A stretch of DNA of 64,000 nt from Streptomyces flaveus (GTDB taxonomy: Bacteria > Actinomycetota > Actinomycetes > Streptomycetales > Streptomycetaceae), in assembly GCF_014647675.1 (NCBI RefSeq), contig NZ_BMPQ01000008.1:84559-148558 (forward strand). Reading direction: 5' to 3'. This document shows positions 49,200 to 58,420 of this stretch, piece after piece (position 1 is the stretch's first letter; the number at the start of each line of letters is the position of its first letter). Position numbers and translations under genes: made by a program. The notes under the pieces are model-generated. The model was not told the DNA's origin and searched no databases. It saw only the letters and a list, made by a program, of their open reading frames with translations.

Positions 49200-50488
49200 T
49201 TGGGCACCCCCACCTTGAGTCCGGCCGTGACGCCCTGGCCCGACACCTCGACCATTCCGCCGGAGAACATGCCGAGCTTCACGGGCAGATACTCCGTGCC
49301 GTCCGCCCGCACGGCCTCCACCGCGTAGCCGCCCTCGCGCAGCGCGACCAGCGCCTCGACGGGCACCGCCAGCACGTCCTCGCGGGTCTCCGCCTCGAAG
49401 GCGACGTCGACGGGGGCCGCCTGGTAGCGGCCCAGCTTCTTCTGGTCCTCGACGGTCAGCGTGACGGGCAGCGTGGCGTCCTCACTGCTCTGCTGCTGGA
49501 CCTCGCCCTCCTGGGCGGGCTCCGCGGTCACGGCCGTGCCCACCTCGGCCACCTTCGCCTCGGCGGTGCTGCCGTCGGGCAGCGTGACCGTCGCCCGCGT
49601 CTCCTCTCCTGAGACCAAGTCCTCGTCCTTGACGGCGAGTTGAACGGTGATGGTCCGCTCGGTGCCGGTCCAGGTCAGGACCGTACCGTTCGGCGGAGCG
49701 CCCAGGGCGGCCTGCACATCGGTGACGCGCCGTGCGCCCGAGGCGACCACCGCGTCGGCCGGCTGCACCGTGCCGGTCTCCTCGCGGTCCAGGTCCTCCT
49801 GCCAGTCCCGTACGGCGTCGGCGGTGCCCTCCGTGTACTCGTCGTCGACGGTGAAGCCGCCGTAGCCGAGCGCGGAGAGGTTCTTCTCGAGGAGTTCGAC
49901 GTCCCTGCCCTCGGCCCCGGTTTCGAGCGGGCGGTACAGGGGCGTCGCCCCGTACAGCAGCGGCACCTTCTTCTCGTCGGCCCGGTAGACGGGCTCCCCG
50001 CGCTCGACGGTGTCGCCCTCGCCGGGCAGCCAGGTGACGACGCCCTGTCCGGAGGCCTGCACGGGGGTGGCCTCGCCATAGCCGAGGGTGCCGTCGAGCG
50101 TTTCGCTGCGGGTGAGGCTGGTCTGCTTCACCTCGGCGGTCTTCGGGGGCCCGGACGCCGCATCCGAAGCCGTGGCCCCGTCCTCCGTACCGCCGAACAC
50201 CCCGGTCGCCGCGGCCACGGCAGCCCCGGTGACGGCCACCGCCGCGAGCACGGCGAGGGCGATACGGAGGGGCCGGCGCCGCCGGCGGGCGGGCGCGGCG
50301 GGAGGCTCCTCAGTGACGAGGGAGGCTTCCGGCGGGGCCGACTCGACGGCGGCAACCTCACCGGGCTCGGCGGGTGCGAGGGCGGCAGCCCCCTCGGACC
50401 TGTCGGCCGGTACGACGACATCAGCCCTCTCCGGACTGCCGGCCGATTCGGTGGCGACGGCCGTGGCTTTCTGACCATTCACGCTCAC
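49196..50488 (-). CDS. Periplasmic-adaptor-like protein (HlyD/MacA type) with peptidoglycan-binding domain
   Basis: A 430-residue membrane-anchored protein: a Pro/Glu-rich cytoplasmic arm, an arginine cluster and one membrane segment (about residues 68-97), then a biotinyl-lipoyl-like part ([34 protein letters not shown]), a putative peptidoglycan-binding repeat ([36 protein letters not shown]) and a C-terminal barrel region. In Gram-positives such adaptors join a MacB-type exporter to the cell wall. The upstream lipoprotein gene overlaps by 4 nt. Confidence 0.88.
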   Translation of the reverse strand: MSVNGQKATAVATESAGSPERADVVVPADRSEGAAALAPAEPGEVAAVESAPPEASLVTEEPPAAPARRRRRPLRIALAVLAAVAVTGAAVAAATGVFGGTEDGATASDAASGPPKTAEVKQTSLTRSETLDGTLGYGEATPVQASGQGVVTWLPGEGDTVERGEPVYRADEKKVPLLYGATPLYRPLETGAEGRDVELLEKNLSALGYGGFTVDDEYTEGTADAVRDWQEDLDREETGTVQPADAVVASGARRVTDVQAALGAPPNGTVLTWTGTERTITVQLAVKDEDLVSGEETRATVTLPDGSTAEAKVAEVGTAVTAEPAQEGEVQQQSSEDATLPVTLTVEDQKKLGRYQAAPVDVAFEAETREDVLAVPVEALVALREGGYAVEAVRADGTEYLPVKLGMFSGGMVEVSGQGVTAGLKVGVPK

Positions 50489-51048
50489 CCCGTCTCCTCC
50501 TCGTTACCGCCGCCGAAGCCGAGCTGATCGCGGCAGGCCTCCAACGCCGTCTCGAAGTCGGGGTCCTCCGTGGGCATGGCCTCCCGGTCGAAGCCCTCCG
50601 GGCCGGGGTCGGCCATGTCGACGTCGTTGTCCCGCATGCACTGCGCGAACTCCCGCATCTGCTCGGGGTCCGGCGTCTGGCCCGCCCGGTCCTGGAGGGA
50701 CTGCGGCGCCTTGTCCCCGCAGGCCTCCATGGCCTTGGTGAGCGTGTCGCGGTCGATGTCGCCCTGGACGAAGCCCTGCATGTTCAGCTCGCCCGTCACC
50801 GGATCGGGGTCCTCGACCTCCAGCCCCTGGTCCCGCAGGCAGTCCACGAACTCCTGCGCCTGCTCGACCTCGCTCCCGTCCGCGGCCTGGTCCGCACTGT
50901 CGGAACCGGACTCGCTCTGCGACTCGCCCACCGAAGCGACCTCCGGCCCGCTGTCGTCACCGCCCCCGCCGCAACCGGCCAGCAGCCCGGCCGCGAGCAG
51001 CACGGCAGCGGGTGCGGTGAGCACTCGGGCCCGCAACCTCCTGCGCAT
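50485..51048 (-). CDS. Lipoprotein with two CxRDxG-like repeats
   Basis: A 187-residue lipoprotein: MRRRLRARVLTAPAAVLLAAGLLAGCGGGG gives the signal and lipobox (Cys at residue 26). The mature part holds two copies of one motif, FVDCLRDQGLEVEDPDP and FAQCMRDNDVDMADPGP, each followed by an ALEAC-like segment (AMEACGDK, ALEACRDQ), a pattern of many actinobacterial exporter-linked lipoproteins. ATG 51048 is chosen because the ORF before it has no signal peptide. It is the first gene of the lipoprotein-adaptor-ATPase-permease operon. Confidence 0.88.
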   Translation of the reverse strand: MRRRLRARVLTAPAAVLLAAGLLAGCGGGGDDSGPEVASVGESQSESGSDSADQAADGSEVEQAQEFVDCLRDQGLEVEDPDPVTGELNMQGFVQGDIDRDTLTKAMEACGDKAPQSLQDRAGQTPDPEQMREFAQCMRDNDVDMADPGPEGFDREAMPTEDPDFETALEACRDQLGFGGGNEEETG

Positions 51049-51141
51049 CCTTGCCTCTTCTCGTCGATGTCCCGCACGGGCGGTTCCCGTATGACGAGAA
51101 GGAGGCTGGCCCCACAGCATCAGGGGACCCTCCGCCGAACC

Positions 51142-52722
51142 TCAAAGCCCGCTGGTAATCACTTCGGGTTCTGCCGATCCCACCGCGAGGTCCGCGTTCC
51201 GCAGGGGCAGCAGCAGCCGGAACACCGCCCCCGGCCGGTCCGCCGCCAGGTCCACGCGCCCGCCGTGCGCCCCGGCGAGGGCCGCGACGATCGACAGCCC
51301 GAGTCCGCTCCCGCCGTCTTCCCGGCCGTCGCGCGAGCGGGCCGTGTCGGCGCGGTAGAGGCGCTCGAAGACGTACGGGGCATGCTCGACCGACACCCCG
51401 GGCCCGGTGTCCGCCACCTCGACCAGCGCCGCGGGAGCCTCCGACGGCAGCGGGCTCCCCGCGACGGCCACAGCCGGCCCGAGTGCCGCGGGCTCCGCGA
51501 CATCGACCCGTACGGTGATCCGCGCGTCGAAGGGCGTGTGCCGCTCCGCGTTGGCCAGCAGATTGGCCAGCACCTGCCGCAGCCGCAACGGATCCCCCTC
51601 CACCACCACGGGCCGCATCGCCCCCGTCAGCCGTACGTCCCGCTCCGGCGAACGGGCATGCAGGTCCCGTACGACATCGGCGGCCAACTCCAGGAGATCG
51701 ACGGGCCGTTGCTCCAGATCCCGCTCTTCGTCGAGGCGTGCGAGCAGCAGCAGGTCCTCCACCAGGACGCCCATCCGGGCCGCCTCCGCCTCGATACGGC
51801 GCAGCGCGTCCGTCCGGTCACCACCCCGGCGGCTCAACTCGGCGAACCCTCGGATGGAGGTGAGCGGGGTGCGCAGTTCGTGCGAGGCATCGGCGAGGAA
51901 ACGGCGCAGCCGCTGCTCGGAGGCAGTACGGGCGGCGATCTCCCACTCGAGGCGGCCGAGCATCGCGTTCATGGCGCGCCCGAGCCGGCCGGGTTCGGTG
52001 TGCGGGTCGGTGCCGTCGACGCGCCGCCGGAAGTCGCCCGCGGCGATGGCGTCCGCGGTGGCCTCCATCCGCGTGAGGGGCCGCAGTCCGCCCCGTACGA
52101 GCAGGGCCGCGACACCCGCAAGTCCGGCCAGCACGACCGCCGTCACCAGCGCGTCGATGAGCAGCAGCCGGTCGGTGGTCTCCTCCACCTCGGCCAGGGA
52201 CACGGCGGTGACCACCAGGGACCCGCCCGTATCCTGCACGGCCACGCGCCAGTCGGCGCCCGACTCCCCCGGCACCGTGAACACCTCGCCGGCCCGGGCG
52301 GCGAGCGCGTCCCGGTCGGGCAGCCGCGGGCCCGGGCCCTCCGGGTCCCGGGGAATGCTCGTACGGGTGTCGGTGGCCTTGCCGTAACCGTAGATCCGGA
52401 ACTCTCCGCCGAACCGCTCCGTGAGAAACGTCAGGAACGAGTCCTCGTCCCGGGTCTGGCCCACCCGTTGAGCGAGGAGGTCCTGTGCCGCCGCGTCGGG
52501 GAACGAGCCGGGGGCCCCGCCCGGGCCACCCGGGGCGCCCATGTCCAGATTCTGGTCGACCCGGTCGATCAGGTAGTTCTCCAGGAGCAGCAGTCCGGCG
52601 GCGTTCGCGGCGAGCAGCGCGAGTGCGGCGAGCCCGGTCGCAGCGAGCGCGAGCCGGGCCCGCAGGGTCCAGTGCCGCCAGTGCCGCCACCGGAATCGGA
52701 ATCGGGCGGCCTGGCGCGTCAT
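51142..52722 (-). CDS. Sensor histidine kinase
   Basis: A 526-residue kinase: membrane segment (about 23-47), an extracytoplasmic domain of about 120 residues, a second segment (about 180-200), HAMP (RPLTRMEATADAIAAGDFRRRV), HisKA with phospho-His in FLADASHELRTPLTS, and HATPase_c (NLLANAERHT, DTGPGV, GGSGLGLSIVAALAGAHGG). It overlaps the response regulator gene by 4 nt. ATG 52722 is the start kept by homology. With the regulator it probably controls the neighbouring MacAB-like operon encoded next on the same strand. Confidence 0.93.
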   Translation of the reverse strand: MTRQAARFRFRWRHWRHWTLRARLALAATGLAALALLAANAAGLLLLENYLIDRVDQNLDMGAPGGPGGAPGSFPDAAAQDLLAQRVGQTRDEDSFLTFLTERFGGEFRIYGYGKATDTRTSIPRDPEGPGPRLPDRDALAARAGEVFTVPGESGADWRVAVQDTGGSLVVTAVSLAEVEETTDRLLLIDALVTAVVLAGLAGVAALLVRGGLRPLTRMEATADAIAAGDFRRRVDGTDPHTEPGRLGRAMNAMLGRLEWEIAARTASEQRLRRFLADASHELRTPLTSIRGFAELSRRGGDRTDALRRIEAEAARMGVLVEDLLLLARLDEERDLEQRPVDLLELAADVVRDLHARSPERDVRLTGAMRPVVVEGDPLRLRQVLANLLANAERHTPFDARITVRVDVAEPAALGPAVAVAGSPLPSEAPAALVEVADTGPGVSVEHAPYVFERLYRADTARSRDGREDGGSGLGLSIVAALAGAHGGRVDLAADRPGAVFRLLLPLRNADLAVGSAEPEVITSGL

Positions 52723-53453
52723 TTCGGCGCCCGGAGTACGTACCCGACTCCGCGCAGCGTGTGGATCAGCGGCACCGCGCCGTCCGTGTCGATCTTCTTC
52801 CGCAGGTAGTAGACGTAACTCTCGATGATCCGGGTGTCGCCGCCGAAGTCGTACCCCCAGACGCTTTCCAGGATCTGCGCCTTGCTGACCACCCGCCCGG
52901 CGTTCTCCATCAGATACGCCAGCATGCGGAACTCGGTCGGCGACAGCTCCAGTTCGCGCCCGTCGCGCCGTACGGTGTGCGCGGCCTCGTCGAGTTCGAG
53001 GCCGGCGCAGCGCAGCAGGGGCTCGGGCGCCGGCTCCTTGCGCCGCGTACGGCGCAGGATCGCGCGCACCCGCAGCACGACCTCCTCCAGACTGAACGGT
53101 TTCGTCACATAGTCGTCGCCGCCCGCGCTGAGACCCTCCACCCGGTCGCGCACGGTGTCGCGGGCGGTCAGGAACAGCACGGGTGTCTCGCACCCGTCGC
53201 GGCGCAGGATGCGGGCGACCTCGTAGCCGTCGAGGTCGGGCAGCATCACGTCGAGCACGACGAGGTCGGGCGGGGCGGCGTGCGCGGCGTTGAGCGCCTC
53301 GACGCCCGTACCGGCGGCGGTGACATCGAAGCCGACGAGCCGGAACGTCTCCGACAGCAGGTCCCGGATGTTCGGCTCGTCGTCCACGACGAGCAGCCGG
53401 GCGGAGGCTTCGGCCTCGGCGGACACGGAATCCGTTCTCAGCGAACTGGTCAC
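52719..53453 (-). CDS. OmpR/PhoB-family response regulator
   Basis: A 244-residue regulator: receiver domain LLVVDDEPNIRDLLSETFRL with phospho-acceptor Asp in VVLDVMLPDLDG, conserved Thr in LFLTAR and Lys in YVTKPFSLEE, then a C-terminal winged helix (LELSPTEFRMLAYLMENAGRVVSKAQILESVWGYDFGGDTRIIESYVYYLRKKID...LIHTLRGVGYVLR). It heads the two-component pair with the kinase gene overlapping it. Confidence 0.95.
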   Translation of the reverse strand: MTSSLRTDSVSAEAEASARLLVVDDEPNIRDLLSETFRLVGFDVTAAGTGVEALNAAHAAPPDLVVLDVMLPDLDGYEVARILRRDGCETPVLFLTARDTVRDRVEGLSAGGDDYVTKPFSLEEVVLRVRAILRRTRRKEPAPEPLLRCAGLELDEAAHTVRRDGRELELSPTEFRMLAYLMENAGRVVSKAQILESVWGYDFGGDTRIIESYVYYLRKKIDTDGAVPLIHTLRGVGYVLRAPK

Positions 53454-53546
53454 GCCCTCACAGCTACCGGCTCCGCCTCAAAGGAGGCTGAGAATCGGCT
53501 GGGAAACCGTTGAATTCGCTGTGGGCCTGCTTGGTGCCGAGGTGGC

Positions 53547-54533
53547 TCAGGTCCCCCGCCTGAACAGCTTCCTGAGCCCGTAAAGGACGACGAGCCCGGC
53601 GCCGAGAGCGAGGGCGGCCCTCGTGAGGTTGTCGTTCGACCCGGCATCGTCGCCGCCCCCGTCGGCCGCCGAACTCCCGTCTCCCGATGGGGACTTGCCA
53701 TCCTCCGCGCCGGGGACGCTGCCGGCCTCGACGGGGCTCTGCTCCCCCTCGGTCCCGTACAGCAGCGTGGACCCGTCCGGGGTGTACGTCACCGACTCGC
53801 CCTGCCCCTGGAGCGGCACGCTCAGCCGGCCCTGCCGCTTCGGCTTCCCGTCGTTCCACTCGTACGCGATGCCGCCGAAGTAGCCGCGTACGGCGAGCTG
53901 TCCACCGCCGGGCGAGAAGGCGGCGTCGGTGGTCCACAGGTCGATGGGGGCGACGGGCTTGAAGACGTTCGTGCCGGAGGTGGAGAGCTGCGCCGGCCCG
54001 TCGTACAGGTGCCCGCCGTCCTCCTGCTTGTCGATGATGTAGACGCGCCCGGTCTTGGGGTGGACCACGAGCGACTCGGCGTCGCGGGGTCCGTCGGAGT
54101 ACTTCACGACGTACTGCGTGGCCTTGACCGTCTGGTCCTTGAGCTCCTTGGGCTCGGGCAGCCGGTAGATCCACACGAAGTCCCATACGACGCCGTCGTT
54201 GTCGCCGATGTCGCCGACGTAGATCTCGTTGTCCGGGCCGATGGAGATGGCCTCGATGTCGCGCGGGGTACCGACACCGGTCATGGTGATCCTCGCGACG
54301 GTGTCACCGGTCTTGCTGTCGATGGCGTAGAGGTAGGCGCCCTCGTCCTGGTCGTTGTGCGTCCAGTAGATGCCCTTGTGCTGGCGGGAGGCGGCGAGCC
54401 CGCTGGACTCGGTGATCCCCGGGTCCTTGATCGTGAACCCCTCCGAACCGTCATCACCGTCGGCGGCGACGGCGGGCGCGCCGAGCGCGAGGACGAGCAG
54501 GGCTGAGGCGAGGAACGACAACGAACGGCGCAT
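53547..54533 (-). CDS. Secreted, membrane-anchored beta-propeller-like protein
   Basis: A 328-residue protein: signal peptide (MRRSLSFLASALLVLALGAPAVAA), a propeller-like body of repeated strands (ESSGLAASRQHKGIYWTHNDQDEGAYLYAIDSKTGDTV, DIEAISIGPDNEIYVGDIGDN, DAESLVVHPKTGRVYIIDK), a Gly/Ser/Asp-rich linker and a C-terminal membrane segment followed by RKLFRRGT, so it is held at the surface. The family is often called esterase-like or WD40-like; I cannot name an activity. No partner gene is obvious. Confidence 0.78.
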   Translation of the reverse strand: MRRSLSFLASALLVLALGAPAVAADGDDGSEGFTIKDPGITESSGLAASRQHKGIYWTHNDQDEGAYLYAIDSKTGDTVARITMTGVGTPRDIEAISIGPDNEIYVGDIGDNDGVVWDFVWIYRLPEPKELKDQTVKATQYVVKYSDGPRDAESLVVHPKTGRVYIIDKQEDGGHLYDGPAQLSTSGTNVFKPVAPIDLWTTDAAFSPGGGQLAVRGYFGGIAYEWNDGKPKRQGRLSVPLQGQGESVTYTPDGSTLLYGTEGEQSPVEAGSVPGAEDGKSPSGDGSSAADGGGDDAGSNDNLTRAALALGAGLVVLYGLRKLFRRGT

Positions 54534-54653
54534 GGCCCCAAGCGTGCCATCCCCGGGAGGCGTTCCCGCACGGTGTTCAGCTTCACACTCCTGATCGCGC
54601 TTTGATCAGGGATCTGGCAGGGATCCCGCGCCGTGGTCAAGGATGATGAGCGG

Positions 54654-55328
54654 ATGCTCAGGTTCATGCCCGTAGGCGACTCCCAGACCATCGGCAGCGC
54701 GGGCGAACACACTTGGCGTTACCGGATGTGGCAGCACCTGCGCGCGACGTACGGCGGCCCGTTCCGCATCGTCGGCCCACGCGAGACGCTCTACGACAAG
54801 GCGACGGACACCGCCGACTCGTACGAGTACGCCGACCCGGACTTCCCCCGCTCACACCTGGCGGGCTGGGGCGAGGGCTGGCACCACATGGCGCCGCTGA
54901 TCGCCGAGGCGGTACGCACACAGCGGGCGGACGTGCTGCTGATCTCGCTGGGCCTGATCGACCTGGGCTTCTACACGGACGCGGACAGCACGGCGGCGAA
55001 CGTACGCCTCTTTGTGTCCGAGGCCCGCTCGGCCAACCCCCGCGTGGCGATGGTCTTCCTGCCGGTGATCCCCAACGTGAGGGCGGACTCGGACGCGGAC
55101 TTCGCCGCCGAGGTAGCCCGCCTCAACGAGCTGCTGGCCAAGGCGGTGGCGGACCTGGAGGAGCCGTCGTCCCCCCTCCTGCTGGCCTCGGCCCCGGAGT
55201 CGTACGACCTCAACCTGGACACGGACGACGGCACGCATCCGAACGCGTCGGGCGAGCACAAGATCGCGGCTGCCTTCGCCGAAGCGATGTACCAGGCTTG
55301 GGACTTGGGGGAGCCGTACGCGGGGTGA
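54654..55328 (+). CDS. SGNH/GDSL-type hydrolase
   Basis: A 224-residue SGNH-like hydrolase without a signal peptide: block I is RFMPVGDSQTIGSAGEHTWR (nucleophile in GDSQT), block III has LISLGLIDLGFYTD (an N in the usual GxND is replaced by I-D), and block V is DDGTHPNASGEHKIAAAF (Asp-x-x-His pair). It presumably hydrolyses an ester or sugar acetyl group. ATG 54654 keeps block I at the very N-terminus. The altered GxND makes catalytic detail uncertain. Confidence 0.8.
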   Translation: MLRFMPVGDSQTIGSAGEHTWRYRMWQHLRATYGGPFRIVGPRETLYDKATDTADSYEYADPDFPRSHLAGWGEGWHHMAPLIAEAVRTQRADVLLISLGLIDLGFYTDADSTAANVRLFVSEARSANPRVAMVFLPVIPNVRADSDADFAAEVARLNELLAKAVADLEEPSSPLLLASAPESYDLNLDTDDGTHPNASGEHKIAAAFAEAMYQAWDLGEPYAG

Positions 55329-55440
55329 GGGTTGCGGTCCTCGGCGTCCGGCCAGAGCTCCTGCGTGTCCTGGTCACCGTGCGTATCGTTGTACTGCGCG
55401 GCTGCACTCGACCGAGGGGCAGCCGGGGAGGAGCGCCACG

Positions 55441-56019
55441 ATGACCGTCCTTGACGACAGGATCGAGATGGCCGACATCAACGAGCAGGCCTTGGACAAA
55501 CTGTTCGACGAGATGCACGTCCCCGAGGGCTACAAGGCCGAGATCGTCGAGGGGACCATCTACATGTCGCCACAGCGGGACGTTCACTGGGAGACCATTC
55601 GCGCGATCATCTGGGCGCTCGAGGATCGCTTCGGCAGGCGCGCGAAAGTCTTCTCGGACGTCCGCATCGACTTCCCCGGCCATGAGAACGGCTTCGCCCC
55701 GGACGTGGCAAAGCTGCGCGACGGCTCCGAGAAGAACGGCGAGGGCCACTGGCGTCACAAGGACGTCGAGTTCATCGCCGAGGTCATTTCCAAGGGCACC
55801 GCCATGAACGACTACGGCCCCAAGAAGACCGCGTACGCCCTCGCCGAGGTCCCCGTCTACCTCATCGCCGACCCTTACAAGGGCAAGTGCTACCTCCACA
55901 CCCAGCCCAAGGACGGCGAGTACACCAGCGAACTCGCCATCGCCTACGGCTCGGACGTCGACATGACGAACACCCTCCTCGACCTCACCCTCAAGACCGA
56001 AGAGTTCCCCCGCGACTAG
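55441..56019 (+). CDS. Uma2-family (DUF820) restriction-endonuclease-fold protein
   Basis: A 192-residue Uma2 protein, a family widespread and multi-copy in Streptomyces and cyanobacteria, with a PD-(D/E)XK nuclease fold. Recognisable parts are PEGYKAEIVEGTIYMSP, FSDVRIDFPGHENGFAPDVAKL (Asp at the metal site), VEFIAEVISKGTAMNDYGPKKTAYALAEVPVYLIADPYKGKC. No role is known, and no toxin or transposon partner lies nearby. Confidence 0.88.
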   Translation: MTVLDDRIEMADINEQALDKLFDEMHVPEGYKAEIVEGTIYMSPQRDVHWETIRAIIWALEDRFGRRAKVFSDVRIDFPGHENGFAPDVAKLRDGSEKNGEGHWRHKDVEFIAEVISKGTAMNDYGPKKTAYALAEVPVYLIADPYKGKCYLHTQPKDGEYTSELAIAYGSDVDMTNTLLDLTLKTEEFPRD

Positions 56020-56108
56020 CGAGCCATCCGCATGCCGCCGCATCGACCTTGGGAGCCGGCCCTGCTGCGCGAAGCCCGCGCAACAGCGACCAGCCCGAGT
56101 GATCGCCC

Positions 56109-57044
56109 TCAGAACATCGTGTTGTCGTTGGCGGAGGTCTCCGGTACGTCCTGGATCACGTCCCAGTGCTCGACGATCTTCCCGTTCCGCACCCGGAACA
56201 GGTCGATGATCGCCTGGCCCCGCTCCCCCGGCACGTTCACGTAGTGGCTGTGGACCGCCACCAGGTCGCCCTCGGCGACGACCCGCTTCGGGGACACCTT
56301 CAGCTGCGGGAACGCCTCGAAATACGCGCCCAGGCCCGCCTTCACACCCGCCACACCGTCGGCGATGGCCGGGTTGTGCTGGTGGTATTCAGGACCCACG
56401 TACTTGTCGACGGCGGACAGGTCCTTCTCGACCAGGAGCTGGTCGACGTACGCCGTGACCAGCTTCTTGTTGTACGCGGTGAGCCAGCGCGGGCCCGGCT
56501 TGTTCGTGCGGGGCCAACTCTCCGTGGAGAACATGTCGTTGCCGTTCGCCGTGGTCGCCGGCACCTCCTGCCCCGTGTCCCAGTGCTCGGCGATCTTCCC
56601 GCCCTGGAAGCGGAAGATGTCGAAGACGGCGCTGCCGCGCGTGCCCGGCGTCATGACGACGTTGGAGTGCACGAGCACCAGGTCGCCCTCGGAGATGACC
56701 CGCTTGATGTCGTACTCGGCGTCCGGGAACTGCTGGCTGAGGGCGGTGCCGAGGTTCTTGAGGGCCTCGGAGCCGTCGGGGGCGAGCGGGTTGTGCTGGA
56801 TGTAGTCGGGCCGTACGAAACGGTCGACGACCGACGTGTCACCTCGCTCGAACACGCCCTTGAGCACCTGGACGGCGACGGACTTCTGGTAGCCGAGGCG
56901 GGCGGAGTCGCCGTGGGCGACCTGGTGTGCGGGGGTGTCCGAGGGAGGAGCCGCAGCGGCGGGTACGACAGCGACAGCGGTGAGGGCTGCGGCGGCCATG
57001 AGCGCGGTGGCGAGGGTACGGCGGGCGGGTGCGGTGGTGGTCAT
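56109..57044 (-). CDS. Secreted protein of two SnoaL/NTF2-like domains
   Basis: A 311-residue secreted protein: Sec signal (residues 1-33) followed by two SnoaL-like domains, residues about 50-180 (DRFVRPDYIQHNPLAPDG ... GGKIAEHWDTGQEVP) and 190-311 (DKYVGPEYHQHNPAIADG ... NGKIVEHWDVIQDVP). Both keep the YxQHNP and KI(A/V)EHWD pattern of polyketide cyclase-like dehydratase folds. ATG 57044 is chosen because GGAGA precedes it and a signal peptide follows. It is divergent from an aldo/keto reductase gene across two palindromes. Confidence 0.83.
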   Translation of the reverse strand: MTTTAPARRTLATALMAAAALTAVAVVPAAAAPPSDTPAHQVAHGDSARLGYQKSVAVQVLKGVFERGDTSVVDRFVRPDYIQHNPLAPDGSEALKNLGTALSQQFPDAEYDIKRVISEGDLVLVHSNVVMTPGTRGSAVFDIFRFQGGKIAEHWDTGQEVPATTANGNDMFSTESWPRTNKPGPRWLTAYNKKLVTAYVDQLLVEKDLSAVDKYVGPEYHQHNPAIADGVAGVKAGLGAYFEAFPQLKVSPKRVVAEGDLVAVHSHYVNVPGERGQAIIDLFRVRNGKIVEHWDVIQDVPETSANDNTMF

Positions 57045-57110
57045 GGGGTGCTGATCTCCGGTCCTGTGGGGGAGGAAAGCGGGAGGCATAGCATGCAGAA
57101 CATCTGGACA

Positions 57111-57163
57111 TTGAAAGTTCAAGATCTTGCTCACCAAAGGAAAGCACTAACTCGCAGTTAGTG
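57111..57163. promoter_or_regulatory. Two operator-like palindromes in a divergent promoter
   Basis: TTGAAAGTTCAA (57111-57122) overlaps CAAGATCTTG (57120-57129), and 16 bp on CACTAACT (57145-57152), CGC, AGTTAGTG (57156-57163) is a perfect 8-bp dyad. The last resembles ACTAACT...AGTTAGT sites of HxlR- or TetR-type oxidative-stress regulators. No regulator gene is next to it. Confidence 0.55.
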
Positions 57164-57232
57164 TCAAGATCGGTCCCAGAGCCAAGGCCCGCCCTTGCGT
57201 AGAGCGCACTCCAAGCTCTTGGCTTAGGAGTC

Positions 57233-58228
57233 ATGAAGTACACGCAGCTCGGACGCACAGGACTCAAGGTCAGCCGACTCGTCCTCGGCACCATGAACTT
57301 CGGTCCGCAGACCGACGAAGCGGACAGCCACGCGATCATGGACGGCGCGCTGGACGCGGGAATCAACTACTTCGACACCGCCAATGTCTATGGCTGGGGC
57401 GAGAACAAGGGCCGTACGGAGTCGATCATCGGCAGCTGGTTCGCCAAGGGTGGCGAGCGGCGCGACAAGGTCGTACTGGCCACCAAGGTGTACGGGAACA
57501 TGGCGCCGGACGGCAGCACGGTGTGGCCCAACCACGACAAGCTCTCCGCGCTCAACATCCGGCGGGCGGTGGAGGCAAGCCTGAAGCGCCTCCAGACCGA
57601 CTACATCGACATCTACCAGTTCCACCACATGGACCGGCAGACCCCCTTCGAGGAGATCTGGCAGGCGATCGACGTCCTGGTGCAGCAGGGCAAGATCCTG
57701 TACGCCGGATCCTCCAACTTCCCCGGCTACAAGATCGCCCAGGCGAACGAGATCGCCGCCCGGCGCGGCGGCACCATCGGCCTCGTCAGCGAGCAGTGCC
57801 TCTACAACCTCGCCGAGCGCCGCGCCGAGATGGAGGTCATCCCGGCCGCGCAGGAGTACGGCCTCGGGGTCATCCCCTGGTCGCCGCTGCACGGCGGTCT
57901 GCTGGGCGGCGTCATCAAGAAGGAGGTCGAGGGCGGGCGGCGTGCTTCCGGCCGGGCGGCCGACGCGCTCGCCAACACCGCCGTACGCGCCCAGATCCAG
58001 TCGTACGAGGACCTGCTCGACAAGCACGGCATCGAGCCCGGCGAGGCAGCCCTGGCCTGGCTGCTCACCCGGCCTGGCGTGACGGGGCCGATCGTCGGCC
58101 CGCGCACCGCCGCTCAGCTCGACTCCGCCGTGGATGCGGTCGACCTGGAGCTGCCGGAGGAGCTGCTGACCGGCCTGGACGAGATCTTCCCGGGTCCGGG
58201 GCCGTCGCCGGAGGCCTTCGCCTGGTAG
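57233..58228 (+). CDS. Aldo/keto reductase
   Basis: A 331-residue NADPH-dependent reductase of the AKR fold: YTQLGRTGLKVSRLVLGTMNFG at the start, GINYFDTANVYGWGENKGRTESIIGSW (catalytic Asp and Tyr), KTVLATKVYGN-like VVLATKVYGNM (Lys), and DIYQFHHMDRQTPFEEIWQAID (His). C-terminal GVTGPIVGPRTAAQLDSAVDAVDLELPEELLTGLDEIFPGPG closes the family pattern. It reduces aldehydes or ketones; the substrate is not known. ATG 57233 is the natural start. Confidence 0.93.
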   Translation: MKYTQLGRTGLKVSRLVLGTMNFGPQTDEADSHAIMDGALDAGINYFDTANVYGWGENKGRTESIIGSWFAKGGERRDKVVLATKVYGNMAPDGSTVWPNHDKLSALNIRRAVEASLKRLQTDYIDIYQFHHMDRQTPFEEIWQAIDVLVQQGKILYAGSSNFPGYKIAQANEIAARRGGTIGLVSEQCLYNLAERRAEMEVIPAAQEYGLGVIPWSPLHGGLLGGVIKKEVEGGRRASGRAADALANTAVRAQIQSYEDLLDKHGIEPGEAALAWLLTRPGVTGPIVGPRTAAQLDSAVDAVDLELPEELLTGLDEIFPGPGPSPEAFAW

Positions 58229-58306
58229 CACCAGCGGGCCCAGCGGCCCCGGGTGCACGCCTGCGCGCGTACGCATCCACGTACGCGTGCGGGCGGCAGC
58301 GGTCGG

Positions 58307-58396
58307 CTACATTCCGAGCGCTGACGCCAGGGCCACCACCACGAACATCAGCACAAGTACGCCGGCCATGATCCGGTTACGTGTCTTCGGGTCCAC
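58307..58396 (-). CDS. 29-residue membrane miniprotein
   Basis: On the minus strand a GTG at 58396 opens a 29-residue frame, VDPKTRNRIMAGVLVLMFVVVAL, ending SALGM: a basic start, then a single hydrophobic helix of about 19 residues. It lies in the 192-bp gap between the aldo/keto reductase and the thpR gene. There is no clear ribosome binding site, so the start is uncertain. I recall similar miniproteins next to this region in other Streptomyces; the role is unknown. Confidence 0.5.
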   Translation of the reverse strand: MDPKTRNRIMAGVLVLMFVVVALASALGM

Positions 58397-58420
58397 GTGG
58401 TCGAGCGTAACCGCACGGCC

